From the NCBI RefSeq assembly GCF_045679555.1, contig NC_092096.1, forward strand, positions 28,900,364 to 28,964,363: DNA of 64,000 bases. Direction: 5' to 3'. This document shows positions 24,885-37,454 of the stretch, piece by piece; position 1 is the stretch's first letter; each line of letters starts with the position of its first letter. The notes beneath the pieces were generated by a model. It was not told where the DNA came from, did not search any database, and saw nothing but the letters and a program-made list of their open reading frames with translations. This stretch comes from Salvelinus alpinus (taxonomy: Eukaryota > Chordata > Actinopteri > Salmoniformes > Salmonidae). The position numbers were made by a program, and so were the translations under genes.

Positions 24885-27800
24885 ATGAAGTTTGGATTGA
24901 TTCAGATTATGAGGAAGAGGAAACAGGTGAGTTTCTCTCTATTTCTTGTTTTGGATCAGTGTTTCTATGGTTTCTGATGAAGGTTATTCCCCTCAGGAGT
25001 TTAAAGGAAATTCCAAATAGAGAAGTTAAGCTTGTCTTTACTATCAGGTTTATTTATTTATGGGAATTTCATTTCCCTTGCTTCCTGGATTGAAATACTG
25101 TATGAGGACCATAATTCTCAAAAGGAGTTAAGAACAACCGTGTTATCTACTATAAGAAGTATAAGGCCCTCATCCTGACACCCACATGTTTCTCTCTCCC
25201 AGGTGATTCCTCTGATCGGCTGCATGGTATTGTCTACTGCTGGAGCCATCTTTGCCTCACTCTACTTCCTATTTACAAAGAATGATGTCATGTGAGATTT
25301 GATGTATACCATTTAATATGGATTATATTTGTTTGTCTTGCTATTTGTTTTGTTTCTAGTAATGTGAACTAGAAGTACTAACCTGACATTTAAAACAACT
25401 TTTATCTAAAGGGAATTTGGTTATCAGTCTCTGACAGGTCTGCCGGTCTTTTACTTTCTCATTTGATAAAAGACCAACCCTGGCATAGCAGGCAGGGATA
25501 TATTCTGTTTTAATCATTTGTCTTCAACTTTCTTTCAGTTTAAATAAAAGTAGAAACCCTGAACCCTGGGAGGGAGTGGACTCATCTAAACCACAGAAGG
25601 TGATTTATAACATTATAAGCACTATTTCTATGTCTATTTCTGTCCTCTCTACGTTGGCATTGGCATCAGTAGCCATTTGTGTCAGTGGTTCCTTCTCTAT
25701 TCTGCTTAGTCACACAAACAGAGCAGCATTGCCAAGTATAACTATAACTCACTCATCGTGGGCAGGATGTATCTATCCCATTTTAACTGTCATCTAAACG
25801 TCATTTAAACTGTAATCTACACGTCTGTATTCATGGGTTATTCTCTGCATGGGTACCTATTGGTGAAGGAGGCAGGCGCCAGTAGTGTTACATGATGGGT
25901 GATTCATTGACTGTGGATGTAGTGAGAAGCTAGCAGTGTTGGGGAAGCTACTCTGAAAATAAAGTTTACCAAGCTACCAATTACTTCATACTGAAAGAAG
26001 TTAAGCTACTCTAATGCTACCCCTGTGAAAAATATAGTTTACTTAACTAAAGCTGCGTTGAAAAAGTAGTTCACTACATCGTAACTACTTCGTGAAAAAT
26101 TATCATATGTAAATCTGAAAATTATAGGTATGTAATTTAGCCTATTAAACACAAAAATTATGTTTCAAGTGAGAGTTAGGTAAGTCTTATTCTGAAAAGG
26201 AAAGGAAATGATTGCTTACTTCACCCATATTTAATTTTCTTTCTGCAAATAAAGTAGTTTGTAACTCCAGTAGTTAGCTACACCGCTACATGGTAAAGAA
26301 GTAGTGTGTAGTTCCAGTAGTCAGCTACACCACTACATGGTAAAGAAGTAGTGTGTAGTTCCAGTAGTCAGCTACACCACTACATGGTAAAGAAGTAGTG
26401 TGTAGTTCCAGTAGTCAGCTACACCACTACATGGTAAAGAAGTAGTGTGTAGTTCCAGTAGTCAGCTACACCACTACATGGTAAAGAAGTAGTGTGTAGT
26501 TCCAGTAGTCAGCTACACCACTACATGGTAAAGAAGTAGTGTGTAGTTCCAGTAGTCAGCTACACCACTACATGGTAAATAAGTAGTGTAGTTCCAGTAG
26601 TTAGCTACACCGCTACATGGTAAAGAAGTAGTGTGTAGTTCCAGTAGTCAGCTACACCACTACATGGTAAAGAAGTAGTGTGTAGTTCCAGTAGTCAGCT
26701 ACACCACTACATGGTAAAGAAGTAGTGTGTAGTTCCAGTAGTCAGCTACACCACTACATGGTAAAGAAGTAGTGTGTAGTTCCAGTAGTCAGCTACACCA
26801 CTACATGGTAAAGAAGTAGTGTGTAGTTCCAGTAGTCAGCTACATCACTACATGGTAAAGAAGTAGTTTGTAGTTCCAGTAGTCAGATACACTACTACAT
26901 GGTAAAGAAGTAGTGTGTAGTTCCAGTAGTCAGCTACACCACTACATGGTAAAGAAGTAGTGTGTAGTTCCAGTAGTCAGCTACACCACTACATGGTAAA
27001 GAAGTAGTGTGTAGTTCCAGTAGTCAGCTACACCACTACATGGTAAAGAAGTAGTGTGTAGTTCCAGTAGTCAGCTACACCACTACATGGTAAAGAAGTA
27101 GTGTGTAGTTCCAGTAGTCAGCTACACCGCTACATGGTAAAGAAGTAGTGTGTAGTTCCAGTAGTTAGCTACACCGCTACATGGTAAAGAAGTAGTGTGT
27201 AGTTCCAGTAGTCAGCTACACCACTACATGGTAAAGAAGTAGTGTGTAGTTCCAGTAGTCAGCTACACCACTACATGGTAAAGAAGTAGTGTGTAGTTCC
27301 AGTAGTCAGCTACATCACCACATGGTAAAGAAGTAGTGTGTAGTTCCAGTAGTCAGCTACACCACTACATGGTAAAGAAGTAGTTTGTAGTTCCAGTAGT
27401 CAGCTACACAACTACATGGTAAAGAAGTAGTGTGTAGTTCCAGTAGTCAGCTACACCACTACATGGTAAAGAAGTAGTGTGTAGTTCCAGTAGTCAGCTA
27501 CACCACTACATGGTAAAGAAGTAGTGTGTAGTTCCAGTAGTCAGCTACACCACTACATGGTAAAGAAGTAGTGTGTAGTTCCAGTAGTTAGCTACACCAC
27601 TACATGGTAAAGAAGTAGTGTGTAGTTCCAGTAGTCAGCTACACCACTACATGGTAAAGAAGTAGTGTGTAGTTCCAGTAGTTAGCTACACCACTACATG
27701 GTAAAGAAGTAGTGTGTAGTTCCAGTAGTCAGCTACACCACTACATGGTAAAACAGTTGTTATCTACTTAATAAAGAAATCTAAATAGACAAAGTACATG

Positions 27801-28090
27801 TAGTTCAGTGGAAGCTAACAGGGTTGGTATCAATTCCATTTCAATTCAGTCAATTCAGGAAACTGACATTCTAATCAAGCAATGAGGAAAAATGTCATTT
27901 TGCATTGTGAATTGACCAAATGTAAATGGAATTGACCCCAACCATGGTGAGTATTTGTAGTAAAATGTGATCAGTAGTGGTGCTTGTTGTTGTACGTGTT
28001 GCTGTTGTTCCTATTCTGAAGCTGGTCACTATCAACCAGAAGCGGAGGCCGATTGAAGAACTGGAACAGGTGAAGAGCATGACCAAGTGA
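24885..28090 (+). CDS. c15orf48: c15orf48/NMES1-like small mitochondrial protein (86 aa, four coding exons)
   Basis: Coding exons are 24885-24926, 25203-25291, 25539-25599 and 28022-28090 (TGA 28088-28090), all with GT-AG introns. They total 261 bp, 87 codons including stop, against 83 residues in human. The start is ATG 24885 because only that frame joins the later exons. It begins MKFGLIQIMRKRKQ, then one membrane helix (VIPLIGCMVLSTAGAIFASL, residues about 15-37), then KNDVIL and the family motif RNPEPWE, and ends PIEELEQVKSMTK. C15orf48 is a paralogue of NDUFA4/COXFA4 that replaces it in mitochondrial complex IV during inflammation and hosts mir-147 in its 3' region. Phases 0, 2 and 0 fit. 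Intron 3 is 2.4 kb because of a transposon with a minisatellite. Expression is not shown by the sequence. Confidence 0.9.
25934..27810. mobile_element. hAT-like element carrying a 47 bp minisatellite, in intron 3
   Basis: It starts CAGTGTTGGGGAAGC and ends TGTAGTTCAGTG. GAAGCTAG (25926-25933) and GAAGCTAA (27811-27818) flank it as an 8 bp target duplication with one mismatch. The paralogous block has a single GAAGCTAG (34031-34038) followed directly by CAGGGTTGG: an empty site. The inverted ends match weakly, so the hAT label rests mainly on the 8 bp duplication and the CAGTG end. Confidence 0.8.
26258..27752 (+). repeat. 47 bp minisatellite, about 31 copies
   Basis: The unit contains GTAGTTCCAGTAGTCAGC and TACACCACTACATGGTAAAG. 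Most copies are identical. Scattered variants (TTAGCTACACCGC, TACATCACC, AGTAGTTTG) recur, as if blocks were copied. The first and last units are the most divergent. The unit appears derived from the host element's own GTAGTTAGCTACAC sequence. Confidence 0.97.
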
Positions 28091-28213
28091 TCTCGCAAGT
28101 GCGGGCTCTCTTTCTCTCTCTCTCGCTCTCTCTCTCTCCACCCTCTCCCTTTCCCCTCCCCCTCCATCCTGATTGGGAGCCCACCAAGTTGCCTGCCTCC
28201 CCTTCCATCAGTC

Positions 28214-28275
28214 GAGCGGAATCATTTCTACACAGACTAGATTCTCTGATCCTGCAGTACATTTGTACTGCACTA
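28214..28275 (+). ncRNA. Possible decayed mir-147 hairpin in the 3' region of the c15orf48-like gene
   Basis: About 125 bp after the stop codon, GCGGAATCATTTCTACACAG followed by ACTAGATTCT closely resembles the 5' arm of vertebrate pre-mir-147 (recalled from human mir-147b, which sits in the C15orf48 3' region). The expected 3' arm beginning GTGTGCGGAAATG is not present: CAGTACATTTGTACTGC occupies the place. I infer a remnant that no longer makes the main mature miRNA. The comparison is from memory. Confidence 0.4.
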
Positions 28276-28525
28276 TAGCTGACTATAAGTGTGACCAAAG
28301 CTATTTGTTTGTGAAACATAATGTATGTGTGAGGGTGAAATAAGTTATTGCAATTGAAAATGGGCATGGCTCGTGTTATTAATGATTAATGAGGAGTGTG
28401 TGCCTGTGTGATCCAATCTAAAGCAATGGCTGTAGGATGCCAATGCCACCATCAGAAAAATTGCTTTAATAAAAAAAAGGTGGTCCTTCCAGCTAAATAT
28501 ATTGTACTATAATAATGCACTGATA

Positions 28526-29032
28526 GTTCCTTCAGAAAGTATTCATACCCCTTGACTTAAGCAACATTTTGTTGTGTTACAGCCTGAATTAAAATGTAAA
28601 TTAATAACTTCCCCATGCCCAAACGGATATTCAATATCTGCTTTTTATAATTTTTACCTCTCTAGCAATAGGTGTCCTTATTTGCGAGGCATTGGAAAAC
28701 CTACCTGGTATTTGTGGTTGTATCTGTTTTTGAAATTCAGTGCTCGGGACCTTACAGATAATTGTATGTGTAGGGTACAGAAAATCATGTTTAACACTAT
28801 TATTGCACACAGAGTGAGTCCATGCAACTTATTATGTGAATTGTTTAGCAAATTTCAGCTTTTCATGTTTTATTCATTTGTAAAAATTTCATACAACAAA
28901 ATTTCACTTTAAAATGATATGTGTGTAGGCCAGTGACAAAAAATATATACATTTTATAAATGTTTAATTCAGCCTGTAACACAACAAAATGTGGAGAAAG
29001 TCAAGGGGTGTGAATACTTTCTGAAGGCACTG
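28526..29032. mobile_element. Tc1-like non-autonomous element (about 507 bp)
   Basis: The left end CCTTCAGAAAGTATTCATAC and right end GTGAATACTTTCTGAAGGCA are inverted, with TA on each side. GTTACAGCCTGAATTAAAATG inside pairs with the right arm. No transposase frame. The right part matches 35389-35742. Confidence 0.88.
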
Positions 29033-29146
29033 TATTATCTTATTATAAAATAATTGTTTAAGGAAAACAACCATGAGCACTGATCTGACCTATGACCCCT
29101 AAAATGCCGATACTGCAGTCTGCCTTTGTATGACCTTCAACAACTA

Positions 29147-30639
29147 AACTCATCAAAAAAAGAAACGTCCTCTCACTATTCAACTGCGTTTATTTTCAGC
29201 AAACTTAACATGTGTAAATATTTGTATGAAAATAACAAGATTCAACAACTGAGAAATAAACTGAACAAGTTCCACAGACATGTGAACAGAAATTGAACAA
29301 TGTCTCCCTGAACAAAGGGGGGGTCAAAATCAAAATTAACAGTCAGTATCTGGTGTGGCCACCAGCTGCATTAAGTACTGCAGTGCATCTCCTCTTCATG
29401 GACTGCACCAGATTTGTCAGTTCTTGCTGTGAGATGTTACCCCACTCTTCCACCAAGGCACCTGCAAGTTCCCGGACATTTCTGGGGGGAATGGCCCTAG
29501 CTCTCACCCTCCGATCCAACAGGTCCCAGACGTGCTCAATGGGATTGAGATCCAGGCTCTTCGCTGGCCATGGCAGAACACTAACATTCCTGTCTTGAAG
29601 GAAATCACGCACAGAACGAGCAGTATGGCTGGTGGCATTGTCATGCTGGAGGGTCATGTCAGGATGAGCCTGCAGGAAGGGTACCACATGAGGGAGGACG
29701 ATGTCTTTCCTGTAACACACAGCGTTGAGATTGCCTGCAATGACAACAAGCTCAGTCCGATGATGCTGTGACACACCGCCCCAGACCATGATGGACCCTC
29801 CACCTCCAAATCAATCCCGCTCCAGAGTACAGGCCTAGGTGTAACGCTTATTCCTTCGACGATAAACGCGAATCCGACCGTCACCCCTGGTGAGACAAAA
29901 CCTCGACTCGTCAGTGAAGAGCACTTTTTGCCAGTTCTGTCTGGTCTAGCGACGGTGGGTTTGTGCCCATAAGCGACGTTGTTGCCAGTGATGTCTGGTG
30001 AGGACCTGCCTTACAACAGGCCTACAAGCCCTCAGTCCAGCCTCTCTCAGCCTATTGTGGACAGTCTGAGCAATGATGGAGGGATTGTTCGTTCCTGGTG
30101 TAACTCGGGCAGTTGTTGTTGCCATCCTGTACCTGTCCTGCAGGTGTGATGTTCAGATGTACGATCCTGTGCAGGTGTTGTTACAAGTGGTCTGCCATTG
30201 CGAGGACGATCAGCTGTCCGTCCTGTCTCCCTGTAGCACTGTCTTAGGCTTCTCACAGTACGGACATTGCAATTTATTGCCCTGGCCACATCTGCAGTCC
30301 TCATGCCTCCTTGTAGTATGCCTAAGGCACGTTCACGCAGATGAGCAGGGACCCTGGGCATCTTTCTTTTGGTGTTTTTCAGAGTCAGTAGAAAGGCCTC
30401 TTTAGTGCCCTAAATTTTCATAACTGTGACCTTAATTGCCTACCGTCTGTAAGCTGTTAGTGTCTTAACAACCGTTCCACGGGTGCATGCTCATTAATTG
30501 TTTATGGTTAATTGAAAAAGCATGGGAAACAGTGTTTAAACCCTTTAAAATGAAGATCTGTGAAGTTATTTTGGATTTTTACGAATTATCTTTGAAAGAC
30601 AGGGTCCTGAAAAGGGGACGTTTCTTTATTTTCTGAGTT
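29147..30639 (-). mobile_element. Tc1-like transposon, near full length (1.49 kb)
   Basis: Ends AACTCATCAAAAAAAGAAAC and the inverted GTTTCTTTATTTTCTGAGTT lie between TA dinucleotides (29145-29146, 30640-30641). The transposase lies on the minus strand. A different subfamily from the Sleeping-Beauty-type copies. Confidence 0.92.
29343..30361 (-). pseudogene. Tc1-like transposase, frameshifted
   Basis: The N-terminal part (30361 down to about 30150) starts MPRVPAHLRERALGILQGG and holds the helix-turn-helix TADVARAINCNVRTVRSLRQ. The C-terminal part (29789-29343) holds the catalytic aspartate in LQHDNATSHTA and, 34 residues on, the glutamate in LDLNPIEHVWDLL. The two parts are in different frames, with further disruption between about 29790 and 30150. 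An inactive copy. Confidence 0.9.
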
Positions 30640-31199
30640 TATATTGGTAATGCAAAAGCAAAGTGCACTATCTAAAAATCTAAATGTGTTTATCCAACTT
30701 TCTTGGCTTTCTCATAGTGTGTGTGTGTAAGGGCGTCATGATTGGGATAGCCTGAACTCAGGGCCCGATAGAATATCAAGGCAAATCACAGTAACTTCAG
30801 TGAAAACATGGTGGAACAAAGCCAGAGTGCACTTAGTAACTTCATTTACTGCTATTTGCCTTGGTTTTTACTTGGATTTTGTAGTTACAGCAAATTTGAC
30901 CCAAGATAAACCGATACTACAAAGCCTGATTTCAGTTTTAACTCAATTTTGACCAAATGTGTAGTTACTGCTCTTTTCAATTGTAATGTTTTTTTGTCCA
31001 TTGTGTATTTCCGTTTGCAGAATGTTTAGATAAAGCCTGGAATAAAAGAAAAAGGGATACTTAGCATTAAAAATATTTAGCTTCTATATGTGGTAAATGG
31101 CACATGTGTACAGTATATAGATTGTGTATAGGCTTGTCTCCCATAGTGGGTTCAAATGCCTTCTGGTTCTTTTTTTCTGTATTTCTTTATCTGTATATG
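30640..31199. other. Unique non-coding DNA between the gene copies
   Basis: No gene seen. This is the only non-repeat stretch of size between the two gene blocks. Confidence 0.5.
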
Positions 31200-31357
31200 T
31201 TATGTATGTATGTATGTATGTATGTATGTATGTATGTATGTATGTATGTATGTATGTATGTATGTATGTATGTATGTATGTATGTATGTATGTATGTATG
31301 TATGTATGTATGTATGTATGTATGTATGTATGTATGTATGTATGTATGTATGTATGT
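31200..31357 (+). repeat. (TATG)n microsatellite, about 39 units
   Basis: Pure tetranucleotide tract ending directly at the next Tc1-like terminus. Confidence 0.98.
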
Positions 31358-31358
31358 A

Positions 31359-31700
31359 CAGTACCAGGCAAACGTTTGGACACACCTACTCATTCAAGGG
31401 TTTTCTTTATTTTTCTATTTTCTACATTGTTGAATAATAATGAAGACATCAACACTATGAGATAACACATATGGAATCATGTAGTAATCAAAAAAGTGTT
31501 AAACAAATCTAAATATATTTTAGATTTTAGATTCTTCAAAGTAGCAACCCTTTGCCTTGATGACAGATTTGCACACTATTGGCATTCTCTCAACCAGCTT
31601 CACCTGGAATTATTTTCCAACAGTCTTGAAGGAGTACCCACATATGCTGAGCACTTGGCTGCTTTTCCTTCACTCTGCAGTCCAACTCAATTAGGTTGAG
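31359..31700. mobile_element. Tc1-like element, one end only
   Basis: It begins CAGTACCAGGCAAACGTTTG at a TA dinucleotide, a terminus I know from fish Tc1-like elements (CAGTACCAGTCAAAAGTTTG). Then GCAACCCTTTGCCTTGATGA follows. The other end is missing; it breaks off near GTCCAACTCAATTAGG. Confidence 0.75.
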
Positions 31701-31727
31701 GTCGGTGATGGTGGATAAAAAAGTGGC

Positions 31728-31991
31728 CTTTTATTGTCCCCAGCACAACGTGCACCTGTGTAATGATCATGCTAGTTTAATCAGTTTCTTGATATGCCAC
31801 ACCTATCAGGTGGATGGATTATCTTAGCAAAGGAGAAATGCTCACAAACAGGAATGTAAACAAATTTATACACAAAGTTTGAGATAAATAAGCTTTTTGT
31901 GCATATAGAACATTTCTGGGATTTTTTATTTCAGCTCATGAAACATGGGACCAACACTTTACATGTTGCGTTTATATTTTTGTTCAGTGTA
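31728..31991. mobile_element. Tc1-like element, right end only
   Basis: It ends TTGCGTTTATATTTTTGTTC then AGTGTA. The same terminus is reversed at 52728-52800 (ACTGACCAAAAATATAAACG). The paralogous gene block begins immediately after it, so this end marks the 5' breakpoint of copy 2. Confidence 0.8.
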
Positions 31992-34185
31992 GTTGAAAAC
32001 TATGTATTTGCTTGGTGTCTATCAATGACTGACTGCACCATATTCATTTGCTGGTCCAATACAGGTAACCACCAGGTATAGAAAAGTAGAAAAGTTTTCT
32101 AAACATATTTATTTTCCCTAAATAATAGTCTCTTCACATTCCATCAATTTAAACACATTTTATTTTCTATCAAAATGGTTCTAGCAATTATATTTACTTG
32201 AAAGAGTTCTCTGCTTTCGAGGTGCTCAGAAAACATGCAACAGAAATGCACTTGGCATTTTCACCTTAAACATTTGAAACCACCGGGGGCGATGCGCTCA
32301 CACTCACAGAGGAAAGTTGATCAACCGCCGGCTCAATTGAAACACTGTGAAGGATTTCGATAGCGAATATATCTACGTGCTTTACAAGTCGTATCACCTC
32401 TGGTCGGATAGTAGCCTACTTCAATAGATCATCAGGATGCTCTGCTCACAAGGACCTTGGGACTCTGGCGGCAGCAGGTGAGACAGACAGCATCTACTGT
32501 ATAGACCTGTTGCCTTATAGGATGGACCTACACAGAAAAAGATTTGCTAGACAGAATAATACTTTTTACCAAATTAATATTCGACTCAATCATTTAAAAC
32601 AATGCTATGTGTTTTCTTTTAAATACCTGAAGGGAATTTGAAAATTAAAATGTAGTATGGATTTATTCAGATGCTGAGGAAGAGGAAAGAGGGGAGTTTC
32701 TCTCTATTTCTTGTTTTGGATCAGTGTTTCTATGGTTTCTGATGAAGGTTATTCGTTCTTCCTATCCTAGCAAGGTTATTCCCTTCAAGAGTTTAAATTA
32801 AATTCCAAATAAATCATTTAAGTTGTATTTATTTATGGGCATTCCATTTCCCTTGCTTCCTGAATTAAAATATGTAGACCCCAATTCTCAAATGGTGTTA
32901 AGACCAACCATGCAATCCACGTATAAGAGTATAAGGTCCTTATCCTGACAGCTACATGTTTCTCTCCCCCAGCTGATCCTCTGATTGGCTTTGTGGCATT
33001 GGCTGCTGTAGGAGTCACCTGTGCCTCCCTCTACTTCCTATTTACAAAGAATGATGTCATGTGAGATTTTATGTATTTTATCATGTATTTGCTGTACATT
33101 TTTAGGGCTGATTTCCTGGACCCAAATAAACCTAGTACTGTACTAAGCATTTTTGTGGAGATTCTCAAATTAGTATTTTTAGTCCAGGGTAAGATTTAAT
33201 CTGGGTCTGGGGAATCTACATTTTTTGTTATTGCATGCGCATTATATTTCCTTGTCTGACTATTTCATTGTGTTTCTAGTAATGGGTATGATTAGAAACT
33301 TGAAGTACTAACCTGGTATGATCTCGCTTTAACTGTAGCCCCATGCTGATTTCCACATTTGTTTATCAGTCTCTGACAGGCCTGCCCCTTTAACTTTATA
33401 TTTTGATAAAGACAAACCCTGGCATAGCAGGCAGAGATATATTCTGTTTTAATAATTTCTCTAACTTTCTTTCAGTTGAAATAAAAGCACAAACCCTGAA
33501 CCCTGGGAGAGACTGGGCCCATCTAAACCACGGAAGGTGATTGATAACATTATAAACACTTTTTATGTCTGTCTATTTCTTACCTATCTATGTTGGTATT
33601 GACATTTCTTGCTTTTTTTGGCTTAATTAGTGTGCTGTGTATGCTTTACATTATAAACACTCTTCATATGCCTCGTTATTTCTGATAGAGGACCACTCTA
33701 AATTGATATTGGTATGGGTATTGAGACCACTCTGTGGGTAATGTTATGGGTATAGGTTGTGTGCCAATGCAGTGGTTCCTCCTCTATTCTGCTGAGTCAC
33801 ACAACAGAGAAACGTTGCCAAGTAGGACTATAACTTACCACAAAGGGCTGGGCACCCATCGGTGGGCGGGACGTCTCCTATTTCTACTGTCATCTAAAAG
33901 TAATTTAATCTGTTATCTAAACATCTGTATTCACAGTTGATTCTTTGCATGGGGACCTATTGATAAAGGAGGCAGATGCAGTAGGGATGATTTGATGCCC
34001 TGTGGGATTGATTGACTGTGGATGTAGTATGAAGCTAGCAGGGTTGGTGTCAATTCCATTTCAATTTTGTCAATTCAGGAAGTTGACTGAAAGCCCTTGT
34101 GTGAAACAAATCGTATGTGTGTGTGAAATAATAATTATTGCAATAAAACATCACCATTGCTCGTGTTATTAATGAGGAGTGTCTA
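31992..34185 (+). pseudogene. Tandem pseudogene copy of the c15orf48-like gene
   Basis: Counterparts of the first three coding exons are recognisable at 32650-32691, 32973-33060 and 33476-33536. The copy is dead several times over. The start ATG is followed at once by TAG. The exon 1 donor GTGAG is GGGAG. Exon 2 has lost 1 bp near its start (88 against 89 bp). Exon 3 gains an early TGA (TTA to TGA). The last coding exon and the mir-147-like region are deleted between sequences matching about 27873 and 28313 of copy 1. Its 3' end keeps CAATAAAAC near 34140. Transcription as non-coding RNA cannot be excluded. Confidence 0.92.
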
Positions 34186-34730
34186 CATGTAGTTAAGTAC
34201 GTCCATTCTGGTGGTTGTTTTCAAAAACTTGTGTCACCAACTATCATCAAGGTAACTTTATCACAGATCTGTCTGGCTTGTCTCTGTCCCCAGAAGTGTG
34301 TCTGATGGAAACATTAACCTGTGTAACGAAAGCCCTTGTGCCAAACTGTCCATAAGGTGACATCATAGTTCTGTCTGGCTTCTGTCTGTGTCCCAAACTG
34401 TCAGTCTAGAATTAGTATTCAGAAAACATTATCGGCAATGCATTGTCTTGACTGATGGAACAGTCCTAATGCACCAGACTGGGCTGCTTGGAGCCAATCC
34501 CTCTCTTAACATGATTACTGATTACACTGAGGCAGAGGGAGAGCAGGATGGGGATAGAGTTACCCTCAGGACACTGTGTGTCTCTGTTGTGAACGCATTC
34601 ATGCACCTTTGTGTTGCTCTCCTTGTGTTTGGCATTCAGAGACAGTCCTCTTACTGGTTGATGGAGCAATAACACCTACATGTCCCTCTCATAAAGCGTT
34701 ATTATTATATCACCACTTACTACAAGTATA
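34186..34730. other. Unique non-coding DNA, no gene seen
   Basis: An open frame of 94 codons at 34388-34672 has no recognisable domain or splice context, so I do not call it. Confidence 0.5.
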
Positions 34731-35386
34731 CACTGAGTGTACAAAACATTAGGAACACCTGCTCTTTCCATGACATAGACTGACCAGGGGAATCCAGGTG
34801 AATGGTCCCTTATTGATTAACTGGTAAATCCACTTCAATCAGTGTAGATGGAGGAGACAGGTTAAAGAAGGATTTTTATGCATTGCGACAATTGAGACAT
34901 GGAATGTGTGTGTGTGCCATTTAGAGGGGGAATTGGCAAGACAAAATATTTAAGTGCCTTTGAACAGGTTATGGTAGTAGGTGCCAGGCGCACCGGTTTG
35001 GGTGTGTCAAGAAATGCAACGCTGTTGGGTTTTTCATGCTCAACAGTTTCCCGTGTGTATCTAGAATAGTCCACCACCTAAAGGACTTCCAGTCAACGGC
35101 AGGCCAGTGGTCATTGATGAAAGAGGACAAAGGAGGCTGTGACACAAATTGTGCAGAGCAACAGACGGGCTACAGTTAGTCAATTGACAGTCCAGTACAA
35201 CATTGGTGCCCAAGGACCTATAAAAGAATGCACAACTCGTCATACATGAGTGGGAAGCATTGGAGTCAACATGAGCCAGTATCCCGGTGGAATGCTTTCG
35301 ACATCTTGTAGAGTTCATGCCCCGATGAATTGAGGCTGTTCCGGGGGAGAAAAGGGGTGCGTTCCTAATGTTTTGTACACTCAGTG
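34731..35386. mobile_element. Tc1-like non-autonomous element (656 bp)
   Basis: Ends CACTGAGTGTACAAAACATT and AATGTTTTGTACACTCAGTG are perfect inverted repeats between TA dinucleotides. The interior keeps remnants of a plus-strand transposase N-terminus (TTTAAGTGCCTTTGAACAGG, GTGCCAGGCGCACCGG). Same family as 40465-40953. Confidence 0.92.
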
Positions 35387-35388
35387 TA

Positions 35389-35742
35389 TGTGTGGGGTAC
35401 AGAGATGAGGTAGTCATTCAAAAATCATGTTAAACACTATTATTGCACACAGAGTGAGTTCATGCAACTTATTATGTAACTTGTTAAGCACATTTTTACT
35501 CCTGAACTAATTTAGGCTTGCCATAACAAAGAAGTTGAATACTTATTGACTCAAGATATTTAAACTTTTCATTTTTAATTAAATTGTAAACATTTAAAAA
35601 ATATATATATTCCACTTTGACATTATGGGGTATTGTGTGTAGGCCCGTGACACAAAATCTCAACTTAATCCATTTAAATTCAGGCTGTAACACAACAAAA
35701 TGTGGAAAAACTCAAGGGTGTGAATGCTTTCTGAAGGCACTG
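35389..35742. mobile_element. Tc1-like non-autonomous element, right part only
   Basis: It ends GTGAATGCTTTCTGAAGGCA then CTG, TA. AACACTATTATTGCACACAG and CAGGCTGTAACACAACAAAA match 28526-29032. Its left end is missing; it abuts the neighbouring element at 35386. Confidence 0.82.
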
Positions 35743-35853
35743 TAGCTGCCATTACCACAGATGAGCATGTGTCATTTAACCACAGGGTGAGCCTGGACAG
35801 GTAGACTTCCTGTGAGGCAAAGTCTGAACTCTTGTTACCTCGGTACCCATATA

Positions 35854-37452
<1,599 letters not shown>

Positions 37453-37454
37453 TA

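Larger units (their letters stand above)
24371..28400 (+). repeat. Duplicated gene block, copy 1 (carries the intact c15orf48-like gene)
   Basis: From GTTGAAACCTGTGTCTC at 24371 to TTAATGAGGAGTGTG near 28400, sequence corresponds colinearly to 31992-34185, across exons, introns and flanks. Copy 1 has the hAT-like insertion at 25934-27810; copy 2 lacks the last coding exon. The two are clearly diverged, so this is an old local duplication. Confidence 0.85.

Noticed and set aside
24866-24926. Start at ATG 24866 (MEFEKQNEVWIDSD...) for the c15orf48-like gene
   Set aside because: That frame does not join the next exon in phase. The ATG at 24885 gives MKFGLIQIMRKRKQ and leads in frame into the membrane helix, as in the family.
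26258-27752. Regular 47 bp repeats could suggest a CRISPR array
   Set aside because: There are no unique spacers: units follow each other directly and are near identical. It is a minisatellite in eukaryotic intron DNA.
31084-31465. Open frames of Tyr-Ile-His-Thr or Met-Tyr-Val-Cys repeats
   Set aside because: Translation of the TATG microsatellite.
34388-34672. 94-codon open frame after the pseudogene
   Set aside because: No recognisable domain, no splice sites and no conservation that I can see.
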